A DNA stretch of 53,621 nt from positions 1 to 53,621 of the forward strand of contig JANBPU010000109.1 in assembly GCA_027575805.1 (NCBI GenBank), in the 5' to 3' direction. The notes beneath the pieces are model-generated. The model had not been told where the DNA came from. It ran no database searches and saw nothing but the letters and a program-made list of their open reading frames with translations. The DNA comes from Mycoemilia scoparia (lineage: Eukaryota > Kickxellomycota > Kickxellomycetes > Kickxellales > Kickxellaceae). Shown here one piece after another: positions 22,171-35,300 of this stretch. The position numbers were made by a program, and so were the translations under genes. Positions within the stretch are counted from its first letter, which is position 1. Each line of letters starts with the position of its first letter.

Positions 22171-24128
22171 ATGGCGTATAGTGGGAGGGTCAATTCTGGG
22201 TTAAATTCTCTTAAAGGTAAAATAGGTTAGAGATGTTATCTTTTAATGGAAATAGCCCAGAACGTTGTCTGACACACTCAACATATCAATTAGGCACCTG
22301 GTGTCGCTATAGATCATCTCTCTGCAAACCCCTTAGAGGCATGAATGATTATTTTGGTGATGAATACCTGAGACATAAGTTCGTAATGGACGCGGCAGAA
22401 AAGACATGCAAGCTGTATGGCTATAAGGAGGTCCAAACGCCAGTCCTTGAGCACATATCTGTATTTAAAAGGTCACTTGGTGATCAAACCGATGTCATTG
22501 GAAAAGAACTATATTCTTTTCTGGATAAAAACTCTGAGGAAGTTGTTATGAGGCCTGAGGGCACTGCTGGTAAGAAGCTATCGAATTTGTGGTTTAGTTA
22601 TTTTATTCCTAAACATACTCTATTACCATTAAATATAATTGATCCACCATGCTATATTTTTCTGATAGGTGTGACTAGAGCAGTGGTCGCTGCCAATCTT
22701 CACAATCAACTTCCACAAAAGCTCTACTACCAGGGACCAATGTTTCGCCACGAGCGTCCGCAAAAAGGACGCTTACGCCAGGTATGTATAATGCCAGCTT
22801 GCTATCCATATATAAAATTTAGCCAGTATCATAATCTACCAATATACTCACACCAGCTTCTGGTTTGAAGTTCAACCAAATAGGGATAGAGGCATTTGGA
22901 TATGCACACCCAAGTTTTGATGTTGAATGCATTGCAATGGGAATCAGGTTCTTGAGGAAGCTTGGGCTTGGAGATAAAATAAAGGTATGTACATTAATTA
23001 CATTATTGAGTAGCAGAGAATGCAACTAAAAAACCTTTTCTAATTTACTTGGCATTTAGCTAAAGATCAATAGTCTGGGTAACCAAAGCACAATGCAGTC
23101 CTACAAATCCGCTCTATGTAACTACCTAAAGGACTATAAGGAAAAATTATCAATAGATAGTCAGCGCAGGTACATTTTCCTGAACATTATATAAAACCGC
23201 GTCTTTCATATGACTTGCATACAAGTCCAAACTAACCATATAAACACGTTTTTCGATACAGACTAGAAACCAATCCTTTGCGTATACTGGACTCCAAATG
23301 TCCAGACGATCAGAAAATACTGTCTAATGCACCCGCAATGGAAGAATATCTAGACACCAAGAGCTCCGATCGTTTCAAACAAGTATTGGGTGGTCTGGAT
23401 GCACTTTCGCTTCCCTACATAAGAGATTCTGGTCTTGTGAGAGGCCTTGATTATTACAAAGACACCGTTTGGGAGGCTGTTTATGATGAGGGCGGTAGTG
23501 CGCTTGGTGAATCACAGTCCACAATTCTTGCGGGTGGCAGATATGATGGACTTCTGGGAGCATTTGGAGGGCCACAAGATGTTCCTTGTATAGGGTAAGC
23601 AATATTGATAGGATAGCCATAGAAAATAAACCTTGTTCGACTGAATTTTTACTCATAGAAACTTGACATGTGCATTTTGAATGTTTTTATCAACTCCTTA
23701 GGTGGGCAGCTGGAGTCGAAAGACTCTCTATGTGTATTAGTGATTCAGTATTGCCAGAGAAGGTGCCAAATATACCGATTTTAATTATACCAGATGAGCC
23801 TGCTGCTAATTCAGAAGCTGATCAAAACCCGGCAGGAAAATCTCGGAGAGTCAACCCTGCCGTGGCTCACTATGCTACATCTGTTGGGGAATTGCTCCGT
23901 GAAAATGGATATCATGTATTTACACACTACCCAAAGTGCGATCTCGATGGAAACCATGTCGCCCTTACCAAGCAACTCGGGAAACTACAGGCAGGCAGTC
24001 TGGGAGTTGCAATCCTCATAGGTAGTGAGGAATGTCTAAAAAAGAGACTCATTCTTCGTGATCTGTCAGCCAGATCACAGAATGTGTGTGGAATAGATGA
24101 CCTCCTAGATAAACTAGACCAGCTGTAG
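22171..24128 (+). CDS. Histidyl-tRNA synthetase, bacterial/organellar type
   Basis: Preferred model: join(22171..22216, 22294..22569, 22669..22781, 22871..22984, 23060..23169, 23262..23594, 23702..24128), 472 residues. Class II synthetase that charges tRNA-His. Motifs are of the bacterial form: RGMNDYFGDE near the start, MRPEGTAGVTRA, YYQGPMFRHERPQKGRLRQ (motif 2), LVRGLDYYKDTVWE (histidine A loop) and GWAAGVERL (motif 3). Eukaryotic cytosolic HisRS has a different motif 2 (RRDNP-type), absent here. No WHEP domain. The first about 35 residues are rich in Ser/Arg without acidic residues, like a mitochondrial presequence. An alternative start at 22233, reading through the first intron, also stays in frame. 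Probably mitochondrial, with a separate cytosolic gene elsewhere. Confidence 0.93.
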
Positions 24129-25269
24129 CTACTATCTCTAATTTTCACCCCCACCAAAAGGTTAAAGCACTTTAATATAAATCCAAAGTACAACCATATA
24201 GGCTGGTGTTTCCTCTTGTCATTATTTGTAACGCCCTGAACACATTTATTTGCAATGGGCCTATGTCCTTGCATTTTACAAAAAAAGCAGTAAATGTTTG
24301 AGATTCTAGCGATCAACTGGTTGCCGATAGTAGTGGTTAGTGCTCTCATCTACTTTGATCCTAACTGGAATGTTTGGTATCCAAGTTATTTGGTCACATT
24401 CCACTGCGAAAATAGCACATATTTGTTAGGAAGAATGACTCTTAATCCAGATTTCGGACTTGAGAGACCAAATACATATATACAAGCATCTGAATGCACA
24501 ATTTTCTTGCAAGATAGTACAAGCTTTAAACATACTCGGCCCACAAATGTAGCATGCAAACAATACTCTACGTATCTATCCATGCCAGATATTTGTACCT
24601 AGCATCATACTTTTGGACGGCTGGAAACAAAATTTTAACCAGGGTGCATCCCAGCAAAGTTACATCTCTTTTCCTTTTCTAAAACTTGATTTCCCTTGAT
24701 AGAATACCAAACTGCTTTTAACGAGTGTGATATCAATTTGAGAACCTGACTGGGGTGTAGTAGCAAGGTCTCAACTTACACACCAAAAGACTTCAAAAAG
24801 TTCCTAAAATAGGTATGTTTCATCTAGGAAAAGTAGAGTTTAAAGTCATTGTTTCATCCTACTGCAGGCAGGGTCCCAGGACAAAGGGGCATAGATCAAG
24901 CATGGCCCTGAAGTGCAGCCCAGCATTTCGTGGGCAAGATTTGAGCCAGACGAACGCTTATGATATCTCTTGTCCCAATGCACAGCGCCATCACCACATC
25001 TCGTCATACCTGCTTCTTCTTCAACATTGCATGCGTATTTTAGTTCTATATAGGGTTTTTGGATAATCACTGGCATCAAGATACGCCGCCTATAGCCACT
25101 CTAGTTAAGCGTGCAGAACCACATACAAACTCGCTTTCAAGAAGCACTAACACTCGCCCGCTATCTCTAGAGGCTTGTTTCGTAGTGAGCCAGTATATAA
25201 TTTATCAATTGGACTTTAAACCACGGCATCAACTACGAGTTTACTACTTATTCCCACAAGACTTCAATA
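24129..25269. other. 1.1 kb upstream region of the Medusa-like gene
   Basis: No supported gene. A 102-codon open frame with an ATG at 24294 (plus) has a hydrophobic start but no recognisable domain. Its length is not surprising in AT-rich DNA, and antisense frames overlap it. Most likely promoter and long 5' leader of the regulator starting at 25270. Confidence 0.45.
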
Positions 25270-27192
25270 ATGCTACAGCCTGGACCTGGGGATCTTCCAT
25301 TTAGCAGGGATGGAATCACAACTCCTTTGGTTGAAAACAGCATGACGAGTATGGAGCTGCCAAACGACGCTGACGCAGGCAACATTATGTTTCCCTTTAA
25401 GAGAAAGCTAGAAGGTACTGTAACAAGTCATATGCAAGCATTTGTACTCTGACTGTGGCTTGTTGGTAAGATGCCTAAAATGTGTATTAAATAATAACTT
25501 TAGATGACCAAGATATTACTAAAAATAGCGACTCTACTGCGAAAAGCCTAAGTGAAGCTCCATCACCATCAGGGACCATGAAATCTAATAAAAAGATATC
25601 AGCTGCAACTTATAGCTCCTATATGTCGCTGCTAAATAAGGCCAATATTACATTTGATGGCAATCTCGACACAATGATGTATAACTGGTAGGCTTATCTT
25701 GATTTAAATATGTAAAAAGAGTCAGAGCTCAATTTGGCATATGACATATGTGACTGCAAGTTAAACAAACAACTGTACACCCATCCTGGACAATATTTTG
25801 TATAGGACTCCAAAGGAAAGGCAGCGTCAAAGACGCCTAGTCCAGCTATGGAGACAGCCACAAGTAAACAACATTCGGTGCACTTTCAAGGCTGTTGACG
25901 TTGCGGATCGAGCTTTAAACAGTACCATTGTTTCATGTATATACTGGGAAGAAAAACAAGACTTCTTCATAACCAGTGTGGACTGTATCTATCTACTTGA
26001 GGCTTTGATATCTGTTCGCTTCACAGTAGAAGAAAAGAACCGCATACGCCGCAACCTCGAGGGTTTCCGCCCTCTAACTGTCAGCAAGTGCAAGCCGGAC
26101 TCTTCACGATTCTTCAAACTCATAATGTCATTCCCTAACCCAAAGCCGAGGAACATTGAAAAGGATGTCAAGGTTTTCTCATGGAAAATACTCCCGTACG
26201 CACTGAAGAAGATTATCGGAAAGTACACAGCAAGCTATGGTGGCATGGTGGGTGCCGACAATATCAGGGGCTTGGGCAACACTAATAACATGACTCCGTG
26301 TACCAGCACCGAGATCCCAGCTGGAACGAACAGCTGCAGCAGCAATATTATGCCAAGCCTCAGCAATGAAGGGCCAAGACTGCCCACCCCCCAAGGGCTT
26401 GTTTACCAACAGGGAGCCTTCGACTTTGGCTATCCATCCTATATGTTGGCTGGGATAAGCAGCCAGCCACTCTCGTTCCCTTCCCATGTGAGTCCATCAG
26501 ACCTTAGCCAATTCGATCCGAGCTCGATGATAATGGGGGATGGGTCTCTGGATCAGGGTGACATGAACCACACGCCATCAATCTTGGGAGACTGGGCAAA
26601 CATGTACAGCTACAAGGGCAGCGGAGAACTCGAAGGTATGAGTATGGGAGGAAAGAACTCTACCTCAAGTCCACACATAACCAGCAAATGCATTGGTGCT
26701 GAAAGCACTACATACATGGATATTCAGGATCAGAATAACAACTCCTTCTCGGGCCTGGACCAAAGTCATATCTCAACACACATGCTGGATGCCGCTGTGG
26801 CAGCCGCGAATGAGAGCCTAATAGAATCAAGCACAGACCAAAAGAGTCGACTCAATACCCTACAGCACCAGACAGAAGACTATATGCTCAGTCAGTTTTT
26901 CAATGACCCCGCCGCAATTGCTACGCAAGATGACACATCAATGCCTCAAGCGGCATCAGTTTCACCTCTAGCGCTCAATAATGATGCAATTCACTCAAGT
27001 ATAAACCATCCGATGAGAACGTCCTCGGCACAGACTAACTCTAGTTCAGGCTCATCAAACATGGGAATGATGGAGAGAAGCCAAGCACTGCATACAGAAA
27101 ACATACACATATTTATGAAAGCCCCACCTATGAGTGGACCTGGAATGGCGACCTTCATCTCTGCTGACGAACAACCCTTTCTAACTCAATAA
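25270..27192 (+). CDS. Medusa (MedA)-like developmental regulator with DUF7082 domain
   Basis: Model: join(25270..25414, 25504..25687, 25806..27192), 571 residues. Fungal MedA proteins are nuclear regulators of conidiation, adhesion and biofilm-related genes. The conserved domain starts at the tryptophan codon formed across intron 2 (WTPKERQRQRRLVQLW) and contains CIYWEEKQDFFITSVDCIYL, VEEKNRIRRNLEGFRPLTVS and NPKPRNIEKDVKVFSWKILP. This block, about residues 110-255, is nearly unbroken. The flanking regions are low complexity: Ser/Asn/Met-rich C-terminal half with no DNA-binding motif I recognise. Both introns are GT-AG. Long non-coding stretches on both sides suit a developmentally regulated gene. 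Confidence 0.88.
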
Positions 27193-29388
27193 TTTTAATG
27201 TTATTTCTGTTAAATTTGAAAATAATATACTGCATGGCCTTTTAACATTTTTAATATATTATATTTTATCTCTTTTATTCAATTCCTTTAAATATCAGTA
27301 ATGCTTGTACAATGTAAAAAAGTTCCACTAATCAGAGAGCTTGGACAAGAGTAGAGAGCATTTTGGCCATAAAGTTTTATTTTATCATGTTTGTTTATAA
27401 CCAGAACCTTTAACGAATAAATAAAAGCTGGCTTTATACTAGCTTTTTGAAACTTATTTATCAAGCCCCGAATCTGCTGTGATTAGGTGCTGTATTCCTG
27501 TATGTGGCGCCTGCCGACTTTTTAGACAAATTTATATCGGTGTAGTTACAACATGACATAAAGCTAACATTTCTGGTTTAAAGTGGTAACAATATTTTAA
27601 TGTTTTGAGTAAACACACTAAAACAAGACCAAACCACCTCAAAAAGACTGCTGGTATATGTAAGACAATACAATGTTTAAAATAAGCCCCATGCGTATTT
27701 TCCATGAGTGCATCTGTTGCTTTGTGTAGTGTCCCAAGCTCAAATGCCCTATTTGCACATATTAAAGCCAAGACCTCAATGGCAGCGATAAATAATGTCA
27801 ACAGGAAACATTGTTTATCAATAAATTATACCATCCTTCCGGAGTAGCCCGGCTCTGGGGCGATAGGAAGGACAAGCGTAGTAGTGGCTATTCAGTAGCA
27901 ATTTTTCTTGGGGTAAGGAAAGTATGAAAGCTTGAATACGATTTTTCAGAATACTGTATACTATGATCACGGGCTTAGTGCAGTCTTTTGGCTCATCAGT
28001 GGGCATGCTTTGGTCCCAAGCATCTTGTCTAGAGGCATTGTTGACTTTTTTGAATGAAATTGGATAACAGTAACAGCCATTCAAATCTGGCGATGCATGG
28101 AAAAGCTTCTTTTCCGTGTTTGTCATTTAGTGCCCAGCTTAAGCATAATGGCCTTAAAGGGCGTATTGAGAATGAGAACTCACCTACTTAGCCATCATTT
28201 CCGCATTAGTCTAGAGACATTCCTTCCCAGGCTCAAGGATGCTTGGTTTAGTGACTTGGCGCCCTTCCTCAACAGGATGAACGCTCAGTAGCAGAAGTTG
28301 TCTTTCCACAGACCCCCTCTCCACTAAGACCTCCTTTAGGTGATGGTGGCTGGGGCCATGTGGAGCAGTAGTGCTCTTAAATTTATGCTGTGCACTATGC
28401 TGGCAGCATTTCCAGCCTCCAGCCTATCCCTACTCCAAAATATAATTTCCTGAATAATAAAGTAGCTTGTATTTTGTGGGCATCCTTTTTCTTGGATGAG
28501 CGAAAGGGTACTAATGTCCATGATGTCACAAAGTATGTCGTATCCAGCACAAATTTATGAGCAATGAGAAATGAAATGTGCAAAGGGATACCTCAGAGCT
28601 CATGGACACAGAACACACTGTGAAAAGGCATAGGGATGTGGGGTGAGCGATTTTGGCGCCTGTGGCTTTGGGGGGCTGCTCAGTTGGCCTGGCTCTTTTA
28701 GATGTGGTCTGACAGGGTGTGGGTAGCTTATTAGGAACACTCGGCACTTTACACTGGAAGCAAGTTTGTGGTACTGTCACATCGTGGTTGCCACCAATCC
28801 TGGATGGAATGGTAGTAAATGGGCTCTTGCACAGGGATGCGTGTTTTGCAAGCATATGGCCCTGTTGCTTGATAGTAAGATGATGGACGCTAGAAAGGGG
28901 AGGCTATCTTGCAGAACTCGTTGGTGCCGGATCTAGCACAGTTGCTGGCAACTTGGTGTTCACTAGTCCATGCTATAATAGATGGGGTTGGTTCTTTGTT
29001 CTGGGTTTCATGGTCCAGCATTATAAATGCGATTGCGGCCTACAATGGCTCCTCCCTCTCACGCTCAGCAGCACAGGTGCGAAGACATTGAGATCACAAA
29101 CCCATGCCCACGCTCCAATTACAGCCTCCACACTACCTAGTTTACTGTGAATGCGCATGCCTCGTTCTCCTGTCTGATTTCTTTCTATCCTTACTAAAAG
29201 GCACTCAGCCTCATCACCTTGTTGTTCCTACTCGTTTTTTCTTACATCACCCTTTTTGCTTTCCTACTTAGCATTTTCCCTACCCTACTATTTCTCCCCT
29301 CTGCTAACCTATTATTATATTGTTTTTGATTCTATAAGAAATACCATAGACTACTAGTGTATCCGCAGGAGTGGACACTTACATTGCC
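27193..29388. other. 2.2 kb gene-free gap upstream of the E3 ligase
   Basis: This is the largest interval without a supported gene. Open frames up to 109 codons lie on both strands (for example minus 27818-28126 and 28526-28855), with no recognised domain or consistent splice sites. About 28600-29160 is less AT-rich than its surroundings. 29160-29340 is pyrimidine-rich, as in many fungal promoters, just before the ligase start at 29389. Confidence 0.5.
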
Positions 29389-32300
29389 ATGTCAGCCTCT
29401 ATTGCTTTTGCCAATGGCTCCAATGATGGAAAGTCGAATCTGGTTGACAGCGATATTCCGAAATTCAGCAGTACGACTGGCGAGCCTCTAGTGGACGGTG
29501 GTACTCCATTCGAAACAGAGCGTGCAAAGGAGCTTATGGCTTATCTGCGCAACACGCCCAAAATGTACAACTGTGATTTCACACCAGAGGCTCGTTACAA
29601 AATATTACGCCGAGTTACGTTATATCTACTAAACAAGGACGAAAGTCTGCTTACTATGGTTCCGATGGAGGAGAAGACTGGAAGGGCCCCAATACTTTTG
29701 CCTGAAGAGGAAGACGTTCCAACTGAATACACCGAGGTTAGGCGCGGGAAGCCCTGTGGACATGTGTTTAAGCCTGGCGAAGGCGTCTATCGCTGCAAGT
29801 AAGTATTGGCGCTCAAGTGAGCGTGCATGTTTAATTAAAACACCTAGTACTGTCATTAATAATAAAGCTGGGACTGCTGCAAAGAGGCCATGGAAGTACT
29901 GCGTATATATTGACGATTGTGGTCAGTGATTTTGGTTATCACCTCAATTGAAAATATGTATGATCAGGCTCCTCGCAAGTCTTTCAAAGTTGCGATGAGT
30001 TTTTACAGAATAACTCACATTGTTGCCCCCCTACTTTGCTGTTAATAAAGCAGATATATTGTGCATTGTGCAAGATAGCCCAATGTGTCAATGTGCTTAT
30101 ATATACACATAATTGCATAAAGTACGCCCAGGTCTTTTAAAGAGTTGGTGGGAAAGAGCCACTAGACCCTGACAATATCTATATACTTTATGTCTGTAGG
30201 GATTGTGGTATAGACGACACGTGTGTAATGTGTAGCTACTGTTTCAAAACCACAGACCACGAAGGCCATGATACATCTTTTTGCGTGAATTCCGGTACTG
30301 GAGGTTGCTGTGATTGTGGTGACAGCGAAGCTTGGAATTGCAAGCTTGTTTGCAGATACCATGGGACTTTTGATGAGCTTAAGGCAGTTGGTAAAGAGGC
30401 TATCGTGAATCATGCGCATTTTCCAAGCATACCTGGATACAGAGAGGACGAATGCCCCGCTCCAATTGCAGAATCAATTCGAGAAACAATCACTGTGGTC
30501 TTCGAGTTTATGCTTGAGACGCTTGCCACTGCCCCAACCGAACACAGCAAAGACTTATTCCCTGGTGAGATAGTCGAAGACATGGTTAGGTCATCAGAGG
30601 CCATTGGTGAGAAAGCAGATGAAAAACTATATGCTGTTATCCTATGGAATGACGAAACGCATTCTATACATGATCTTATCGATCTATGCATAAGCTGTCT
30701 TGGGTGCACCAAGAAGGATGCTCGATGTCTTGCCGAAAACATCCATAAGCATGGCCGAGGCGTTATAAAGATATCCGATGACCTCAACCATCTAATAGAT
30801 ATGGCCAAGGTTATGATAAGCGAGAGTATGTATGCCTCAATTAGGGCCGCAAGGGACGTTTTCCGTGAACAGCTCTCTGGGGCTCTTCTGCTCTGGCTTC
30901 AAGACATTACGCAGGGCGCATATCGTCAGCTTGCTCGAGTAAGTCTAAGTAAGGTTAATGACAGAATCCGCTTTGAAGTCAGTCGACAGTTGTGCTCTCA
31001 GTGGATTGGTCCTAGGAAAAATAAAAATCTTGCAACAATATTGGCTGGGTATCTTCAGTCGCAAGATGAGGATGAGGATGATAACGAGTATAATGAAATA
31101 TACGAAGATGACGAAGAAGAAGAAGAAGAAGAAGAGGAAGGTGATGAGTGTGATGATGATGCAGATATGTTTGAGAACGGTGCGGATCCCTCTGGGATCA
31201 ATGGAAGAATTCCTCAAGGTGTTGTTCCTGGCCATGACGGAAATCTCGAGATAAACCAATTTCAGTCACCACATCGTGGTACTCACAGACACATGCAGCC
31301 CATTAACCATCAGTCGTTTGACCAAAATGCACACACATCACCCAGCAATCCCCAATATAGCAATGCACCACCCACAACACAAGGTCAAGAAGGTGATCAG
31401 CCTTCTACACAGAATAGAGGCCGACGACGACTGCGATCCGACAGCAACGATTCCCTGCGCCAGCAAGGAGAAGAGCGTGGGAGCCCACGCAACTATTTCC
31501 AGGTTAATACGTCAATATCCTCCCGGGTTGTTGGTGGAGCCTCAGCACGAAATCACTCATCAAATGCCCAGCAGAGTAGTGGACAGCAGCAGCACCTCTT
31601 AGACCAACATAGTGCAGCAAATACTACGACTGCACCTAATGCTATACTACAAACTACGACGGAAGGACAGGAAAAGGCAGACAGCTATATTACAGTACCC
31701 AGTGGGACCGGAAGCCACCAAACAGCAGCCGGAATAACAGGGTCATACGCCTTGGTCGATTCGGGCACAAAGGCCACAGAATTTAAGGCCCATGATGAGT
31801 TGGAAGATGACCAAAACCTTGACCAAGTTGGTGAGCAGGATGAAGACATTATCAATGAGGCTCTCGAAGAGATTAGCAAGAAAGGTCGTATTGATTGGTT
31901 TATGCAGTTTGATCTTGCGTTATGGAAAGAGGTCCGAAGTGGGTTCAGGGAGCTTTATATGGCAACAATGATGCTTGATCCGGATTACAAGATTCAGATT
32001 GCAGTGACTTTTGCTCTTAACTACCCTAACATATGTCGGTCATTCTTGAATAAAGACAGATCGCCAGAACATTCTGTACTTCTTTTCTCGGTCCAATTGT
32101 TCCCTGCACAAACTATAACCAAAACACTTGTAGAGAAGCACCACTTTTTATATTCAATTATCAGTGTGCTGCGCAAGTTCTTTATAGTACCAACACCTTT
32201 AGTTCTCAGGAATAATGGTGTAATTTTGTGCGACACAGAGCCATTCCGTAATCGTCGCTACTTCCATGCGTTTCATGATATGCGATACCTTGTTGCTACC

Positions 32301-35300
32301 CCACCAGTAAGCAAGCTAGTTGCAGAGGATTTTGAATTCCTACTTCATTATATCGACTTTATCAAACTGTTTCAGGGCATGAATACTGTCAGGCGTGCTA
32401 TCACTCAACATGTTGAGTTTGAAAGTGATGACTGGATCAATGCTTTCAATGTCACGCTTCAACTTGCAAAAAGTTGCAGGCAATACGCCGAGTGTTTCAG
32501 TGATAACCCAAGAGCAACTCTAAGGTCAATGCGGGCCATTTTGCGAGAAATATACATTACTTCGACTAAAATGGCAGAAGAAAACTTTGCATTTTACTAC
32601 ACACAAGCACTAGCGAATGGCGATCTATATAATGAATTTGTTGATACCTTCAATCCAAATCAATATGGATCCCCTGATTACATTGAGCACAAGTATGTTA
32701 CAAGACAATCGTTTACAAGTCTTGGTTACAGGGTTATCGACTACGATGTTTCCAAAAATCCAATTAGTTTCCATCATCCACTACATTGGTTTGCCACACA
32801 GTTCCTTCAGCACAATGAGGCATTTTCTGATGAGATGGCGCAAAAGTATGGATTCAAAGATATGCGGGAACTCATCTTCAGTTCATTTATCGAAGGGTAT
32901 GATGTTCTTCTAACACCCGATAAGGAAAAATCACCGTTGGCTAATCATCATTTGGAGTCGTTTGACATTGAGGAAGCCAAGGATAAGATGCTCAGAGTGC
33001 TTGACCATTCTGTTCGGGTATGCGCTCTTATTGCCCAAATTCAAGCGGATGTCTGGATCCGAAACGGAAGGACTATCAAGATTCAGTCCGACCACTACCA
33101 GGATGTATCGCTTCGCGAGAACACTTATGACCAAGATGTAGCTTTAATCCAGTTCTTTATTTGCATATGGGAAGATCCAGACCAAATATTGCTCACCATA
33201 ATTGAAAGATTTGGTTTGCAACAGTGGGCTGGATACTTTGTGAGTGGAAATAATAGCTACGAGCCGATGCAGTACAGTAAAGTTATTGACGAGTTCCTGA
33301 ATCTTTTGATAACTATTGTTGCTGAGCGCCACGTCCTGACCGGATGTAGTGCAATGGAGTTGGCTAAGAGAGAAGTCATCCATGCGGCAATAAATCCCAT
33401 GCCATTTTCGGTCATAACCAAGCAAATTCCAGAACGCCTGGCCTTGCTAACCGATTTCGAAACTGTGGTTAATAAGCATGCTAATTTCACAGAACCAACC
33501 GCCAATTCTATGGGTGGAAAATACGAGCTTAAAGATGAATTTTTGGATGAAGTTGACCCTTATTTTTGCCACTATCCTCGTAACGAGCGTGACAAGATCG
33601 AAGGTACTTTGTGGAAAAGACTTAAGACCCGGGCCGAAAAGCGCGGAGATCCATCCAGTGTTCCACGCTTAGTACTGCCCAAGCTTGTTTACATAAAAGA
33701 GGGAATATTCAGCCGACTTTCTTTTGTGTTACATTCACCATTATCATGTCGAATAATGTTCTATGCACTATATTACAGTGCATACATGCCTGGGGTAGCA
33801 ATGGATGGAACGATTGATCAAACCCTCCGATTGATGATGATTGCCTTTGAGGATGCCAAGCAGCCACATGTTCTCGAGAAATTGGGTGTTATAGACGACA
33901 TTCGTGGAGGGCTATGGCAGAATGCCTTCAGACTTCTTATTGTTGTGCCTACAGGGCAGCAGTCTACTCTATTGAACCTTATAGTGACTATTTATGCCCG
34001 ACAGGATATGAAGCAGTGGAAAGTTAAATTGGGATATATCATTGATCAGTTAAAATTGGGCGGAGAGGCCATTGTAAACCATGTTAACGAGTTACTCAAA
34101 CAAACAGAGAGTGTTGTTGATAGCCATGATGATGAGACGGAAAGAAAGAAACGACTTGCAAAAGAGCGACAGGCCAAAATTATGGAGGAGATGCAGAACC
34201 AGCAGAAAAACTTTTGGAGTCAATATGGCGAAGATGTGGGCGATACTGATGAAGAAGACTACGAAGACCTGGAGGCTGGTGAAGAAGATCTAGAAGGCAA
34301 TGGCTCCACCGAATATTCGGAAAATAACAAATCTCTCAAAGGGCCTAAACGTAAGCTGAACCAGAAACCCCAGTGGTTTGTTGATGAGCAAACATGCATT
34401 GGTTGTCACGGCCCTTGTAATAGCACTGCTGCATTTGGTGTTTTGGGCTTGATACAGCCGAGTCGTATAGGTCGCAACGCCCCAATGCAGTACGCAGACA
34501 CCATTCTTAAAATTGCCACCGAGAATGCATCTCTTGATGCCGAGTTGGATATATCTAACGGAAAGCGCCCAAAGGGTCGTTACAGAGCGAGTGATCATGG
34601 TGATTTAACTACCCCAGAGATTTCTTCGTATGCTACCATTCCAATTGAGCACGTCAATGGCGGTAAAGCATGTGGAGCAAGAGGAAGCATTGGTGGGTTC
34701 CCTCCCCATTACCTTTATCGTGGTATGCACATCAGCACCTGCAATCATATGATGCACTATAACTGTTTCCAAGAATACTACAAAACTATCAAGCACACAC
34801 ACGAGACACAACTCACCAGAAATCACCCCGAGAACCTTGCAAGAAGCGAGTTTCTGTGTCCTCTATGTAGACATCTTGGAAATTGTATAGTTCCTATTGT
34901 TCCAAACACAAAACTTTCAAACCCGCTTCTGAAAGTTGAGAACCTTGAGCTTCAGGATGATGAGAAAGAAAGCCTTATATTTGATGAATGGCTTTCTGGA
35001 GAATGGAGCGACTTTTGCAAAGATATTCATGGATCAGTTCCAGAAACCAACTATGTACTCCAGTCAAAGCATTCTCAGGAGACAGACGGAAATGTGCTTA
35101 AAAGTATTGCCGCTCACGATATAAATAAGCCAGAGGGATGCAGCGAAGAATGTAATCTAAACCCTGATTTGGTGCATGGCAAGAACTCTGGCTCTACTTC
35201 AAGAGATGAGCAAGTTGTCTCTCAACCACCAGGAAAGCTGTTCAACCCCCAAACTTTGCTCCTGGATGGCTGGCGCAGTATAATCAATCGTTTGTCTGGG

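Noticed and set aside
22233..22293. ATG at 22233 as the sole HisRS start
   Set aside because: Kept only as an alternative; the ATG at 22171 with a 77-base GT-AG intron gives a stronger start context and a cleaner presequence.
12294..24128. A functional cluster of translation genes (GlnRS and HisRS)
   Set aside because: The two synthetases are 8 kb apart with unrelated genes between, on opposite strands, and probably act in different compartments; I see no evidence of a designed cluster.
24294..24602. 102-codon plus-strand frame with hydrophobic start
   Set aside because: No domain, no splice support, and its length is expected a few times by chance in this much AT-rich DNA.
30945..31259. 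Open frames opposite and beside the acidic tract of the E3 ligase
   Set aside because: The GAA/GAT repeat generates Lys/Met-rich or Phe/Ile-rich products in other frames; shadows of the real gene.
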